Assembly: GCA_023935145.1 (NCBI GenBank)
Contig: CM043700.1
Location: forward strand, 35,133,120-35,197,119
Reading direction: 5' to 3'
DNA: 64,000 bases
Source of the DNA: Bretschneidera sinensis
Lineage: Eukaryota > Streptophyta > Magnoliopsida > Brassicales > Akaniaceae
The notes beneath the pieces were generated by a model. The model had not been told where the DNA came from. It saw nothing but the letters and a program-made list of their open reading frames with translations, and did no database searches. Positions 11,204 through 23,534 of the stretch are shown here, piece by piece. The position numbers and the translations under genes are program-made. Position 1 is the stretch's first letter; every line of letters begins with the position of its first letter.

Positions 11204-11769
11204 GGTTGATGAAGATGTAGAGATAACAAATTATGTTACTAGACTATTTGAATTTGATAAAACTATTTTTTACCGTGCAGTTGAACATGATGTGAATGAA
11301 CTTGTTGTGAATGAACATGTTATGAATGGACCTATTGTAAATGAGCTTGCTGTGAATTAATTTGCTGTGAATAAGATTACTAGATTATTTGGGTAAATGA
11401 CTTGATTGGAACGAGTACCAAACTTAAAGTACCCAATAAAGATGTTGTAAACTCCAGAGACCCAATAAAAACACGAGACAAATTAAAAGAACTAAAAGTA
11501 AAATTTACTTAGACTATAAACTAAACTATAAATTGTTTCTAATACTTAGACCAAACGGTATATAGTGAAATTCATCACATTGTAATTTATTAATTATCGT
11601 CGTTATTTATCAAAAGCTAAATAATTTATATTTCACTATAATTTTACAATAAATTATTTTTTTAAAATGTTTTATAAACCAAAATTAAATGGTGAACCGT
11701 TTCCAATACTAGGGACAAACGAGACCGAATTCAGCACATTGTAATTTGTTGATTATCATGTTTTAAGCA

Positions 11770-11817
<48 letters not shown>
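11770..11817. repeat. (TA)n(GA)n compound microsatellite
   Basis: About ten TA units run directly into about fourteen GA units. Confidence 0.95.
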
Positions 11818-11818
<1 letters not shown>

Positions 11819-12604
11819 AAATTTCACTAGGAATTTTCCCTTCACAAGACAAGACAAACTCAACATTTGACAGAAATCTCCAATCAAGCAACACCTAACC
11901 AGGTAGTGCATTCCACCCAAAGGAAAAACACACTATCTTTTAGTTAGGTTAACCCCTATTCCTCACAAATACCATTTCCAAGCATATACCTAACAGTAGC
12001 ATTCAATAATGTACTACTACTAGATACTAAAAACATACAGTACTGTGGTATATACTGAATGTGAGAAATTGTTACTCATAGTATTTTGACCACCCAACAT
12101 AAAAATAATATAAGTTATTAATTTTCCCTTATTAATATTAAAAGGGCTAAACGATGAATTTTGTCCCTATACCATTGTTACCAAAAACTCGATATGCACT
12201 TGTTCGCGATACGGATACAAGAACATGATATATCATCTATCTCGTATGCGGTTCGTTGAAGTAGATTTAAATGACTTATATAATGTATAAAATTAAGATA
12301 TTAAATATATTTATGAGTACAATATAAATAGAAATGTGTGCATAATAATAGTTTAGAAGATATTAGAGTTTTAAAAAAATAATAATATCAACAAACATAA
12401 TATTAAAAAAATTATTTTAAAAATAAAGTATGAGCGTTATCTTAAATCATTTTTTGTGTCTAAAAAAATCTTTTTTTTAACTTTTTAGTTAAAATCTTTA
12501 ATAAAAATTTGGATCGTCAATTTTAGACATCCAATACGTGAATGCATCACGAATCGAAACATAAGATTCGGATCATTATTTCAATGGGATATAGAGATCC
12601 CGGT

Positions 12605-13145
12605 AACTATACCATATATTTTAGAGTACTTTTAAAATAGTTATTACTTTTTTTAACTATTTTAATTGAGTACTTAAACTTCATTAACGGTCATATTGAA
12701 AGAAAAACGTCATTTCTAATGATTCAATTTAAGACATTTCGATCAAGATTTTATTATAAACCAAACAAAAAATTTACATCAGTTGCAACTTAAACTGTAA
12801 TTATCTTTTATCTCCATCATCAAGCAGAAAACCCCAAATTTGATCTAATAGTTTGGGAGAGAAACTTTTGTTTGGTTACTAAATTAGAGAAAAAAAACGT
12901 ATTTAAAATTAAATTAGAGAGATAAACTGATCATAATCTTTAAGGTTGTAGTTACTCGATGATACATATGTAATCTGTTATTGAATCTTATTTTTTGCCT
13001 AATTATTGCTGAGAATGCAACTAGCATGTACCTTCGTTTGGTTTATGACGGAATATCATAAATTGAACTATTAATAAAGTTTGAGTGTTCAATTAAAATA
13101 ATTAAAAGAATAATGTTTTTTTTTAAAACTACCCCAAGGTACATG
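12605..13145. repeat. MITE-like element with ~100-bp inverted arms
   Basis: The left arm around TAACTATTTTAATTGAGTAC (about 12655) pairs with the reverse complement of GTTCAATTAAAATAATTA (about 13085). Homology extends through the adjacent AAACTTCATTAA / TTAATAAAGTTT blocks. The arms carry many mismatches, so the element is old. The interior is non-coding. Confidence 0.45.
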
Positions 13146-14712
13146 GACACAATTACAAATTTAGCCAAACGAAAACCCTTTCTTTTTATTGAGAAAACAC
13201 AAAAAATAAAAAATAGTAAGATCTTTGTACAATTGTCAAAGTGACCTCTGACAATGAAAAAACAACCAATAAGACGAATATATTGGAAAGAAATAAAATG
13301 GTAGCATCAAAGGGTTCTTTTCCAAAAGCAATAAAGGCAAAAGATTTAAAAAGGGTCGCTTTAAATATGGGAAGCCGAAAACGCGTTATACAGCTTGCCC
13401 ATTTAATTTGGTTCTGATCTCCTCTCAGTCTTCTACTTTAAACAAGGAACAAGATAAAGTACACGCTCTTGTCGATCCAAAGAGTGTGATCCACGGATTC
13501 GGTTCGTCAAAGTCAATTAATTACGGAAAAAAAATTAAATAATTATTATTTTAAAATTTTAAATATTAAAAATACTATTTAATATTTTTATAATTATTAA
13601 TAAGTTTTATCTTTCACGAAACAGAGTTCATAATATCACAACTCGAACCGAAATCCACAATTTTGTTGGCTATCTATTATGTGTCATCCATTTGTTCACG
13701 ATTCCTTAATAAAACACATGTCACATATAAATTCTTGTGTTGTAGTGGGTGTAAAATTTATTTTTATATCGAGATAAAAACTTAATTGATAATTTTAAAA
13801 AACCTCATTGATAATATTTATACATATTTAATAATATTACAAGTAAAATTCTTAAAAATTATTAATCGAATTTTTATTTCAATATAAAAATAAATTTTAC
13901 ATCCTATATAAATAAAAATCTAACCATGTACCTTTCCTGTAACTACTGTTTTTTATTTACTATTATTGTCAAAGAAAGTAAATTTCGGGTCACATGTTAA
14001 TAATTAAAAAATATATATGCTATAGACCTCCAATTTAATGTAGCATCTGACTTCCATGTGCATGAATCTCTCATTTACATCTTTTTGAACAATTCATAAT
14101 TTTGACATAAAGATACATTGTTTCCAGCCAATCACTCTTCTTTCATTTCGACCAAGGAAGCAAAAAAACCATCTGTGACCCTGGCAGTGCCAACTTTTGA
14201 ATAATTTGTTGGGTGTTCTGAGCTTTATGAAATATTACTCATGTTTTTTTTTTTAATTTTTAAAATCCTCAATTGGTAGTTTTAAAATTTTGATTAATAA
14301 TTTTTTTAAAAATTATTCTTTTAGTGTTACCACTTGAGTTTTCAAAAATTCTTAATCAAGGTTTTAAGAATTACTAGATAATATACGTATTGTTCCGTGG
14401 GTCCGAAAATACCCAATAATTTCTCCAACTTTCGGGCTTTGGGGATTCAATTTAACTTTGCTTTTGCTCTATTCTGTTCGATTTGTCAAGGATCTCTAAG
14501 TTCTTTTAAAGCTTTACTTTTGTGCACGAAACAGAAGCAAAAAATATTCCCTGAAAATTTTTACCAATTATTTTTAAAATTTTCAACATCAAAATATTAA
14601 TTCTGGCCAAAAAAAACATCCAAATATTATTTGGAGAAAGATACATCCAATAGAACTAGCCAAACAATGAATAAAATCATTTAATCAATAATTAATCATA
14701 TACTTTTAACTT

Positions 14713-15015
14713 CTTATTCTATATTAGATGTGAAACTTCTACCCGTAGCCATTTTTGACTCGTTATCCGCTCATTAAAATACAGGTATAGACATAAAAAA
14801 ATAAGATCTGTTAAAAAAATATATTTTTAATCTGTATCTATTGACCCATAAGACCCGGTCCAGATCATCATATTCTCACCTAAATAGATAAATTTTTATC
14901 AATACCCATTACTCGTTCGCTAAAACACGGATATTGGTATGAAAAATAAAATTCGTTAAAAAATAAACATTTTTAACCCGTATTCATTGATCTGTTACTA
15001 GTAAAACTCAACCCA
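14713..15015 (+). repeat. Degenerate ~160-bp direct duplication
   Basis: Two successive copies share the order CCGTAGCCAT/CCCATTACTCG, TCGTTATCCGCTCATTAAAA/TCGTTCGCTAAAACACGGAT, a GTATAGACAT/GTATGAAAAA block and ATTGACCCATAAGACCC/ATTGATCTGTTAC. This is a dispersed plant repeat type and not coding. Confidence 0.45.
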
Positions 15016-16186
15016 TACCCATCCCTACCAGCTTGTTTTCCAACTCTATTCCATATTTAAAATATGGGGCGGCAAAAGACCACATGCACCTAGTTGTTCA
15101 TCTTTTTGACTTTTAGCACATTCAGTAAAATGTCCAAACAATGAGCTACATTAAGATTTTGACCCTTTTGTATTGAAAGACATTTGATCCATTTGCCAAT
15201 TGAACATATATAGGGAAGATTGATTGCATTAATCATAAAAATTTTCTACAACCATTTTTCTTCTCTCTTTTTTTTGGATCCATTTCTACAAGAGAACAAG
15301 CATTAAGCAGAGGATCTTATTCAATCAAATATGAGAACGACTTCGGTATTTTAGTTACGGGATTACCAACACAACATGTGATCGATTCTCATGATGAAAG
15401 ATAGAGTTTGTGGCACAAAAAGAAAAAGAAAAAGAAAAATGTTTGCTTATCTTGGATTTTTGGTTGATTTTTATCATGGGTACTAGATGTTGATGGGTTG
15501 ATTAATTATTTTCATAAAAAAAAATGATGACAAAAGTGAGGTACCATTTGGTTATGTTGGGTCAAAGTGTTGAATCATTGAAGGGTAATTATTTATTTTG
15601 ATCATATAAAGAGATGGAAAAAGTATTCAGTGTCGGTGAAGTTTAAGAATTTTTTTATTCATCAGAGATAAGTATGAAGGATATTTTATCCCCATAGAAA
15701 AATGGACGAAGATTTTAAAAAAACTTTGGTCAGAAGGGGGACGGAGACAATCTTCGCCCCGCAAAATCTTTGTTTCCATCTCCTATTATATTAAGTTTTA
15801 TGTTTTATATAAATATATTAGATAAACTTGATAATTATCTTATTACTCTTTAGTTATATAAATAGCTATTTAAAGTAAAAATAAGGTTTCATTACTCATT
15901 TATTCAGTTACGGCCGCACTATTATCTTATTTATACTTATGATATCGAAAAGCAGAATGAGTTTTTTTTTCCTCTTGCTCGATTTGGGCTTTGAAAACTA
16001 AACGGGGATAGGAATGAGGATAAAGATTGAGATCTTCATAAATCTTCAACGGGAACGGGGACGAAGGATAAAATTAAATCTTCGGTCGGGACCGGGACAG
16101 AGACAGTGTATTTTTCAAACGGGGACGAAGATGGAACTCTTCACTTCAAGCTCGTCTCGTTACCATCTCTAATCATATAATTAATG

Positions 16187-16525
16187 ATCGGTTTTTATTT
16201 TAGTCACATAATTTTTAATTATATTAATCAAGTCTTATAACTTTGTTTGGTTTTTCAATATGAACTTTTCGGCAATTTTGGTATTAAAATTATGTCGAAT
16301 TTTCACCTCAACACTAAATCAATGTTGAGGTGGTTAATAATCTCATTTTGATGGTGAAATCCGCGCTTAATAATACTTTAAAACCCATTTTCCTCCTTTG
16401 TTGAGTTGAAAATCTGATATGATTAAATTCGTCAAAAGGGTTGGATTAAAAATGTAAACAAAGTTATATGTCTGATTAATATATAACTGAAAGTTGTGTA
16501 ATCAAACTTGATCAAAATAGATAAG
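16187..16525. repeat. MITE-like foldback (~340 bp, ~95-bp arms)
   Basis: The left arm includes TTTAGTCACATAATTTTTAA and TCTTATAACTTTGTTTGG. The right arm, read in reverse complement, includes TTTGATTACACAACTTTCAG and ACATATAACTTTGTTTAC. The arms align over about 95 bp. The interior contains a second short inverted pair around CACCTCAACACTAAATC / AATGTTGAGGTGG at 16300-16330. Confidence 0.55.
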
Positions 16526-17960
16526 GGAGAAGATTCTCTCAAAGTTTTCCTCAAGTGCATCATTGAATGAATATCACACCATTTATAGTATTGACGTGAC
16601 ATTCATTTAATAATACGTTTTAGAAAAAAAAATTCCAAAATTACTAAAGAAAATTCTAATCCAATAAATTAGCACCCATGTGGAATCATTTAAAAGAATT
16701 TATTCATGAAAACATCAAACATATAGTATGTCATCTCGAAAGCAAAAACTCTTTTAAATGATTAATTTTCTTCTATTGAACAACTAATATTTGGGCTGAT
16801 TGGTTTTAGTCTTGCCACTCTTGCCTGGTTTTAGGGTCATGGTCCTGGCCCAACATTAAGAAGTCCAGTCATAACTAATATCAAGCAGCCCAAATCAAAA
16901 TGTTTTTAGAGAAAAAAAGCTCATAAGTTTATTTTATTTTTTTAAAAAAAAAACAGGGATAACAATAAACCATGTTGTACTGATCCGTGATCCACACAAA
17001 TTGACCCATTGTCATAATCAATAAAAAAGCCCACGATCTGAGGCTGATGCCTGATGTGGGCACAGCCGCACAAGCCTAACATCTCCAACTCCAAGGTGCG
17101 AGTGAGACGCTACCGTAGTTATGAGACATGGATTTGATCGGATCAATGGATTAACGATTTAATCAATAGATCAAATCATATAAATAATATAAAAATAATT
17201 AAAATTTAAATATTATATAAATTGAAAGAAAGATATGCATGTGTATGTGTTTTATATTTAAATATTATATAAATATGAAATGTATTTTTTACAATTTTCA
17301 TATTATTCTAAAGGTTTTAAAATAATATAATTCTACTTAATTATTCTTATTATTAAAATTTAAAATTTCAAAAGAGAATTAAAATAATTACTAGCATATA
17401 ATTAAAGTAAAAAAAATAATGGAGAGTACGGTTTTATGCTTTTGGAGTGACTAATTCCCAGTTTACCAATTCCCGATTGATCTTTTCCGAGTTTAATATT
17501 GATTTGAGAGAATATTTAAATTAAATAAATATTAATTTGAGTAATAATTTTAACCACAAAAAAATCTATTAATAAACGAGTTAAGCTTGTTCAGTTTTTT
17601 TTAAAAAAATTTGAGTAATAATTTTACAATTCTAACCTCCTAAAGTTTACTGCAATGAATTGTAATATTCATATTTATAAAATAAAATAAAAATACTTTA
17701 ATAAATAAGACATAAACTTTAAATACTACATATATAATTAAATACAAAAAATACAATTTAAATAAAGTGATTTTAAAAATAAAAATCTGAAACATTCACG
17801 TCTCAAAAGAAAGAAAAAAGAAGAAAAACAAAAAAAGAGTTAAAATAAAACACAAACAACCAAAACGTGGCAACAGCACCTGCTGCCAAGTTTAGTTGAA
17901 TGCCTCCATGTGTTCCATGTAAAAACGTGGAGCTTAAGATTTTTTTGGGTTGCCGACAAA

Positions 17961-17962
<2 letters not shown>

Positions 17963-18007
<45 letters not shown>
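17963..18007. repeat. (TA)n microsatellite
   Basis: About 22 uninterrupted AT units. Confidence 0.95.
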
Positions 18008-18008
<1 letters not shown>

Positions 18009-18218
18009 CCGATTTGGTTAGTTTTTTTATAATTTTTTTATAATTTTTTTAAATGTTTGGAGACTCAAAGAAAAATTAAAAAAACAAAATCTTAAAGAAG
18101 TTTATAATAAAACTTGATAAAGAGTCACGAGAATCTATCAAAAAAAAATAATAATAATAGTGTTTATTTTTTTAACATTCATGAAATTTCTTAAAAGTTA
18201 CAGTGAGAATTTTCAAAA

Positions 18219-18712
18219 TGTATGATTTATAAAGAATTAAAGAAATAATTAGAATTTAATACAAATATTATGTCAGGTGTTGACGATCAGCAATCAGGAG
18301 AAATTACTGAGAGGAACGAGAAAGATAAAGAATTGATCAACGGGTAGCTTTAAAGTGCTACGTGATGAGTTAAATTTACTTTAAGTAATCTAAATAAAAA
18401 TTAAATATACAATAAAAATATTAAAATAAATTATTAATTTATGTTTTAGTGATAGATAAAAATTAAATTGATATGTATGATATGAATATTGGACACGTAA
18501 AAAAATTATTACGTGAGAAGAAATATTATTAGAATAATAAGTTAATTTAATAATGATGGTGATAAATAAATTCTTGACAAGTTTTGGTTAATAAATTGAT
18601 GTGATAGATGAGGAGAAGAAAATTATGAAATCCAATAAAACGTTAAGGAAAGATAAAATAATTAATTTAAATATTTTAAATGCATATTATTGTTATATTA
18701 CTGTTCATAGAC
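18219..18712 (+). repeat. Truncated second copy of the Gypsy-type LTR
   Basis: This copy aligns with 6727-7250. It shares the opening TG(G)TATGA-type end, the block ATTATGTCAGGTGTTGACGA with CAGCAATC, GTAGCTTTAA-GTGCTACGTG and GAGTTA-ATTTACTTT. The match ends at a TTGTTCATG/CTGTTCATAG block. The minisatellite and the right part are absent. It lies about 200 bp upstream of the truncated LKR copy, in the same orientation. Confidence 0.75.
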
Positions 18713-18918
18713 CTATTTATCATACGTTGTTTTTTTAATTAATAATGATCTAACCTACTATCCCTACAGTTGTTGGCACTATAAAGCTTCATGTGCTCCA
18801 TCAGAAAGTGGATGCGTTTGAAATCTAGAGAAAAATTGATTCAGTTGGTATTTCATGATCTGATTATTTCCATCAAATAAGTAATTTGGAAGAATAATCT
18901 AACAGGTGAGGATACATC
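18713..18918 (+). promoter_or_regulatory. 5' flank and leader intron end of the truncated LKR copy
   Basis: From about 18785 the sequence matches the region just upstream of the full LKR/SDH start (from about 40495), including the 3' splice site AACAG at 18905 before the start codon. The further-upstream leader exon and promoter of the full gene have no counterpart here; LTR-derived sequence takes their place. Confidence 0.6.
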
Positions 18919-21900
18919 ATGCTTGGGAATGGAGTTATTGGAATCCTTGCAGAGTCGGTGAACAAGTGGGAAAGAAGGGTACCGCTAACCCCTTCACACT
19001 GTGGTAGACTTCTACAAGGTGGGAGAGACAAAACTGGAGTTGCTCGCATAATAGTGCAGCCGTCCACGAACCGTATCCACCATGATGCGCTTTTTGAGGA
19101 TGTTGGCTGTGAGATATCAGATGACTTGTCAGATTGTGGTCTTATATTGGGTATAAAAAAACCAAAGGTGCTAAGTTCTTCTTTGTTTCATTTTCAAGTT
19201 TCGAGGTCTTAGCAATAATCTTGTGAATGCTGACATTGTTGTTTTGTTTGGCTTTTTCTGCAGCTTGAGATGATTCTTCCTGATAGAGCTTATGCTTTCT
19301 TCTCACATACCCACAAGGCCCAGAAAGAAAACATGCCTTTGTTGGATAAGGTAGTAACTTGTTTGTTCACATCTTTATAGACAACGTTGATGTATATGAT
19401 TTCATGATTTTGCCTCTTGTGGCATGCAGATTTTAAAGGAGAGGGTGTCATTGTATGACTACGAGCGTCTTGAAAGCCGGGATCATGGGAAAAGGTTTTT
19501 AGCGTTTGGTAAATATGCTGGTAGAGCTGGATTTATTGACATCTTGCATGGATTGGGACAGAGTATGCTCCATCACTTTCATTTCCTTTCTCCATTGTTG
19601 ATTTCTTGGATTATCTCAGTTTGTTTTTGATGATTTATGTTGCCAGAGTTGATACAATGTGTTCTTTTGACATTGTTCATTTGGCTGAGTTGCTTCCTTT
19701 GAAGATGTTGCCGAGTTGATTTTAAGCTTCTCTTTTTGTTAAATAAATTTCAGGGTATCTAAGTCTTGGATATTCGACGCCTTTTCTCTCAGTGGGTTTA
19801 TCTTATATGTATTCTTCTTTGGTTGCTGCCAAGACTGCTTTAATTTCATTGGGTGAAGAGATTGCAACTCTGGGACTGCCAATGGGAATCTGTCCTTTAG
19901 TCTTTGTATTCACTGGTTCAGGAAATGGTATTTCAACATTGCTATATACTCTCTCTCTTTAACATCGATTAAGTTTCAAATGAACCCTCACTTATGTGGC
20001 TATTGTTTAGACGTATTACAGTAATTTAATATCTCATCTGCAATCTTTGTTCATGCTTTTGAGTAAAATCATCAGTTTTAAATACTAATGGCAAGAATTT
20101 TCTTGTGTTTCTACTCACATGTAAGGAATTTCTTTTTTTTTTCTCATCTCTATTTTGATGTCTTCTTAATAAATTTCTTTCATAAGTTTTCCGTCATTCC
20201 AAAAAATTTAGAATTTCTATTCAGACATTTTAAATTTTGTTATATCTTCATTCCTGCAGCGTCTCTTGCTGGCCTTGAAATATTTAAGCTTCTTCCTCAC
20301 ACTTTTGTTGAACCAAGCAGACTTCCAGAACTATTTGAGAAAGTAAGTTTCAGTTGTGTTTCTTGTTGCATTTCACTGCTTTCTAACTCCAAGAAGCTCA
20401 AAGATGAAAGTTGCAGTTAGTATTATGCATAAAACATAAGATTTGTTTATCTGTTGTTGAAGCTGGAAAACCAGTCCAAATGAAGAGAAATAGATCTCAG
20501 GTGCAATTCTCTGTTTTTGGAACTGATCTGATTGAAGTTGTGTTTTTGCTTAGGCACTAGATCTAACTCAATCTGCACAAACATCAAAGAGAGTTTTTGA
20601 AGTATACGGTTGTGTTGTCACTTCTCAAGACATGGTTGAGCACAAAGATCCTACAAAGGTCTTTGATAAAGTAAGTGATTAAACCAACTTTTTTTGGAAA
20701 CACCATCTGTTATGGTGGGGGGTTTGGAGGACCCTTACCGGTTAATTTAAGAAATAAAAGAAAATACAAAATTGAGGGGGGATATGAACAAAGACCCCTC
20801 ATAGGAAATTACAGCTAGCTCATAGTAGACAAAGCCTTAAGATTGAAAACAACAACCGATAACTAAGGAGGCCTATAGGAGTAAAACCTGTTACAATCAT
20901 GCTTACAAGCTAAAGCAATATCTCTAGGTAGAGAACCCAGTACGGAAAAAACCTTATTGTCCAAATTAGCATGTGCAAGTGAAGCAAGAAGATCTGCAGG
21001 TTTGTTAGCCTCACTGTAGATAAGATGAATTTGACATTGATTTGTGATGAGGGCCTTGCATTTCCGTAAAATATATTGAGCTTCCATGGACCAGATTCTG
21101 ATTTGATGCAATCAACTAGAGATTTTGAATCACATTCAAATGGAAGAAATAGGAATTCCTTTATATCTGCATAGTTCCAAACCTCTAAGAAGAAAAAAAA
21201 ACAAATCTGTTCAAATTTGGCTTTCCTCTTGGTTATTCTTATCTATATACCCTTTGTTTTTGACAAGTAAAAATGCATTATATGTATTTTTTTGGTCATT
21301 TATTTGTTAAAATAATTGATAATGCATTCATTTAGTGGATGGGGGATTGTTATATGATATGAATAATAACAAAGCCCAAGTTAAAACATGAATTACCCAA
21401 GATCTGTTAATCTTAAGTTTGACATGACTAACAACGCCCTCAAGGTTTTGCAAGCTTCTTTCCCATGAATCTGTTAGCATCCTACTCTACAAGTGGTTCA
21501 TTCTTAAGATTAGTCTTGCATTTTCCATTTCCTTGACAAATAGACCTTAAGGCTACTCCTTGAATGTCTCATAGTCCAGACTGCAGACCACATTGAACAG
21601 TCTACTTTGATTATACAATGGTTCCAACTTCCAACTATGCTGAGTTAAAAATAATTATGCAAGTTTGATGGTTACAATATTTTCTATGGTTTTCTTTGAG
21701 GGTTGGAAGTTATTTATCACCAATTGTGAACTAGAGTACTGAGTTCTTTTAATAAAGTTGATATTGAGACTGCTATTGAATTACTAATTCTAAATACGTT
21801 TTTTTTTTTCAATTTCAGAGAGAATATTATGCACACCCGGAACACTATAACCCCATTTTCCATGAAAAGATAGCCCCATATGCATCTGTTATCGGTATGT

Positions 21901-23534
21901 TATACTTTTTGCTGTCAACATATTTTGAGTGAAGTTCTTATCATTATAAGTAACCAGTTCTTGCTTATGTGTGTATTCGAGTTGAGCCTCTAGTTAACAG
22001 TGTTGCTTGTTTTATAAATTCTCATGAATTTGCTTGAGCTTGGCTTGCTAATTGGATTAAATGCTTTATTGGAGAATTAAATGAGCTCTCAGCCTGCTAA
22101 TCATCTGAATTCCCATCTGCACGTTCAGCAACTAAAAACTGTAGTTCCTTTTGTTTGAAATATTTTCATGAATCTTTCACTTAAAAAATTTAGTTTGTGG
22201 CAGTCAATTGCATATATTGGGAGAAACGATTTCCTCGTTTGCTGAGTACCCAGCAAGTTCAAGATCTGATGAGGAAAGGATGCCCACTTGTTGGAATCAC
22301 TGATTTAACTTGTGATATAGGTGGCTCAATAGAGATTTTTAAACAAACCACAACAATTGACTCACCTTTCTTCAGGTATTGTATCAATAAGTAATTTTGT
22401 CATTTCTCCAATACATCATATGCTTTATGCTCTATTCAAATGTTATAACTTCTCGTGTATATTAACAATTTCTCCAATCATGGTATCTAGATATGATCCC
22501 TTGAATGATTCTTACCATCATGACATGGAGGGTAACGGCGTGATATGTTCAGCTGTTGACAATCTCCCAACAGAGTTTGCAAAAGAGGTGCATTTCTTTC
22601 ATAAAATACATAATTGTTCTGTTTCTCTGTTGTCAGTAGATCTAGGATATTATGAGTTTACAAAATATTTAGTTAATTTCTCGTTGACATTTACTTTCCA
22701 TTTAATTATGGAAAGGCTTCCAAGCACTTTGGGGACATTCTATCCCAAATTATTGGTATTTTGGCTTCTACAATAGACATTACAAAGTTACCTGCACACC
22801 TAAGGAGAGGTTGCATAGCCCATGGGGGAGCGCTTACGCCCTTATATGAATACATTCCACATATGCTAAACCCTAATTCAGAGTAAGCTTCTGATTCCAT
22901 TTTACATTTCTTTATTTCGTAGACCATTTTTATGCATAGATACTTACGTATATGTTTGCTTGCTGGGGAAATATTTTAAGATTAGTTTGCTTGACACTCC
23001 ACTGCCTTGTTATGTAATGAGCATGAGTTTCCTTTCTTTATTTGCAGAGATATATCAGATAATCTTGCAAGTGGCTGCTCTACCAAGAAAAAATACAATA
23101 TTTTGGTAGGTTTCTCAGTTTTGCTATATATGTTCATTTGCTTATCTTCGAAGTCATTTATAAGGTCTCTTCTAATGCAACAACAAAAGAAAGCATTGTA
23201 GGGCAGCCTGCTAATATTCTTTTATCATTCAAATTAAAATTCTAAATTGAGTGACTGATACTGATACGCAAGCTTTTCTGGCTTAGTGAAAGGCAACCTT
23301 ATCAAGATGTTTGGCTAGTTCAAATCTACTTCATTTTCTCTATTTGTCAGTATTTCTATCATATTTTAGCAAGATTCTGTGTCATGAAACTAGGATTTCT
23401 CAGCTAAATTTCTCACTTCTGGACAGGTTGGCGTGGATGACAAAGCTGTTGTGGATCAAGTTATCAGTGCTTTAACTGGTCTTGCTAATTCAGGTGAAGA
23501 TTATGGTATTCACCTTGAAATCAAACAAAACTGA
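18919..23534 (+). CDS. LKR/SDH-like: Truncated LKR/SDH paralogue: open 506-aa LKR-only frame
   Basis: LKR condenses lysine with 2-oxoglutarate to saccharopine using NADPH. Twelve exons join without a stop: 18919-19167, 19264-19350, 19430-19562, 19754-19927, 20260-20342, 20554-20670, 21819-21894, 22204-22375, 22491-22587, 22716-22882, 23048-23105 and 23427-23534. Borders and phases match the full gene downstream exon for exon. The 141-nt exon after 23105 is deleted. The final exon diverges after GEDYG and ends at TGA 23532-23534, so the whole SDH domain is gone. Differences from the full copy include ERLESRDHGKR for ELIVGDHGKR and NASLAGLEIF for NVSRGAQEIF, beside the TGSGN nucleotide-binding loop. 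A monofunctional LKR is possible; a decaying pseudogene is equally plausible because the native promoter region is missing. Confidence 0.72.
20690..21205 (-). mobile_element. LINE fragment (RNase H-like) in an intron of the LKR paralogue
   Basis: This block is absent from the equivalent intron of the full LKR/SDH gene, where flanking sequence AAACCAA and TTTGGCTTCCTCTTGG-type sequence is joined directly. On the minus strand it encodes ILRKCKALITNQCQIHLIYS followed by EANKPADLLASLAHA, typical of the C-terminal RNase H domain of plant LINE or non-LTR reverse transcriptase proteins. A short poly(A)-like run lies at its minus-strand 3' end near 20690. It is 5'-truncated, as is usual for LINE insertions. 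Confidence 0.6.

Larger units (their letters stand above)
6464..11509. repeat. Inverted-repeat element that hosts CACTA-1
   Basis: Left arm 6464-6530 (starting AGTAAATTTCATTTTTAGTC) and right arm about 11445-11509 (ending GTAAAATTTACT) are inverted copies, including the shared core TATTGGGTC. Without the 4.48-kb CACTA insertion the element would be about 0.56 kb. The interior includes a small open frame (11127-11360) containing a perfect 30-bp tandem duplication. A target duplication is not evident. It is a probable non-autonomous TIR element. Confidence 0.55.
11819..18218. other. Long AT-rich intergenic region
   Basis: No gene is recognisable in these 6.4 kb. The region contains two MITE-like foldbacks, a degenerate direct duplication and a (TA)n tract, listed separately. 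It also has a stretch near 15640-16160 with repeated GGGGACG/GGGAACGGGGACG motifs typical of a dispersed plant repeat. The short open frame 14397-14600 lacks any family signature. Confidence 0.6.

Noticed and set aside
14397..14600. 67-codon open frame in AT-rich intergenic DNA
   Set aside because: It has no motif, no splice context and no neighbour support.
18873..19067. Minus-strand open frame also found at 40615-40797
   Set aside because: It is antisense to the first LKR coding exon; its conservation follows from the sense coding sequence.
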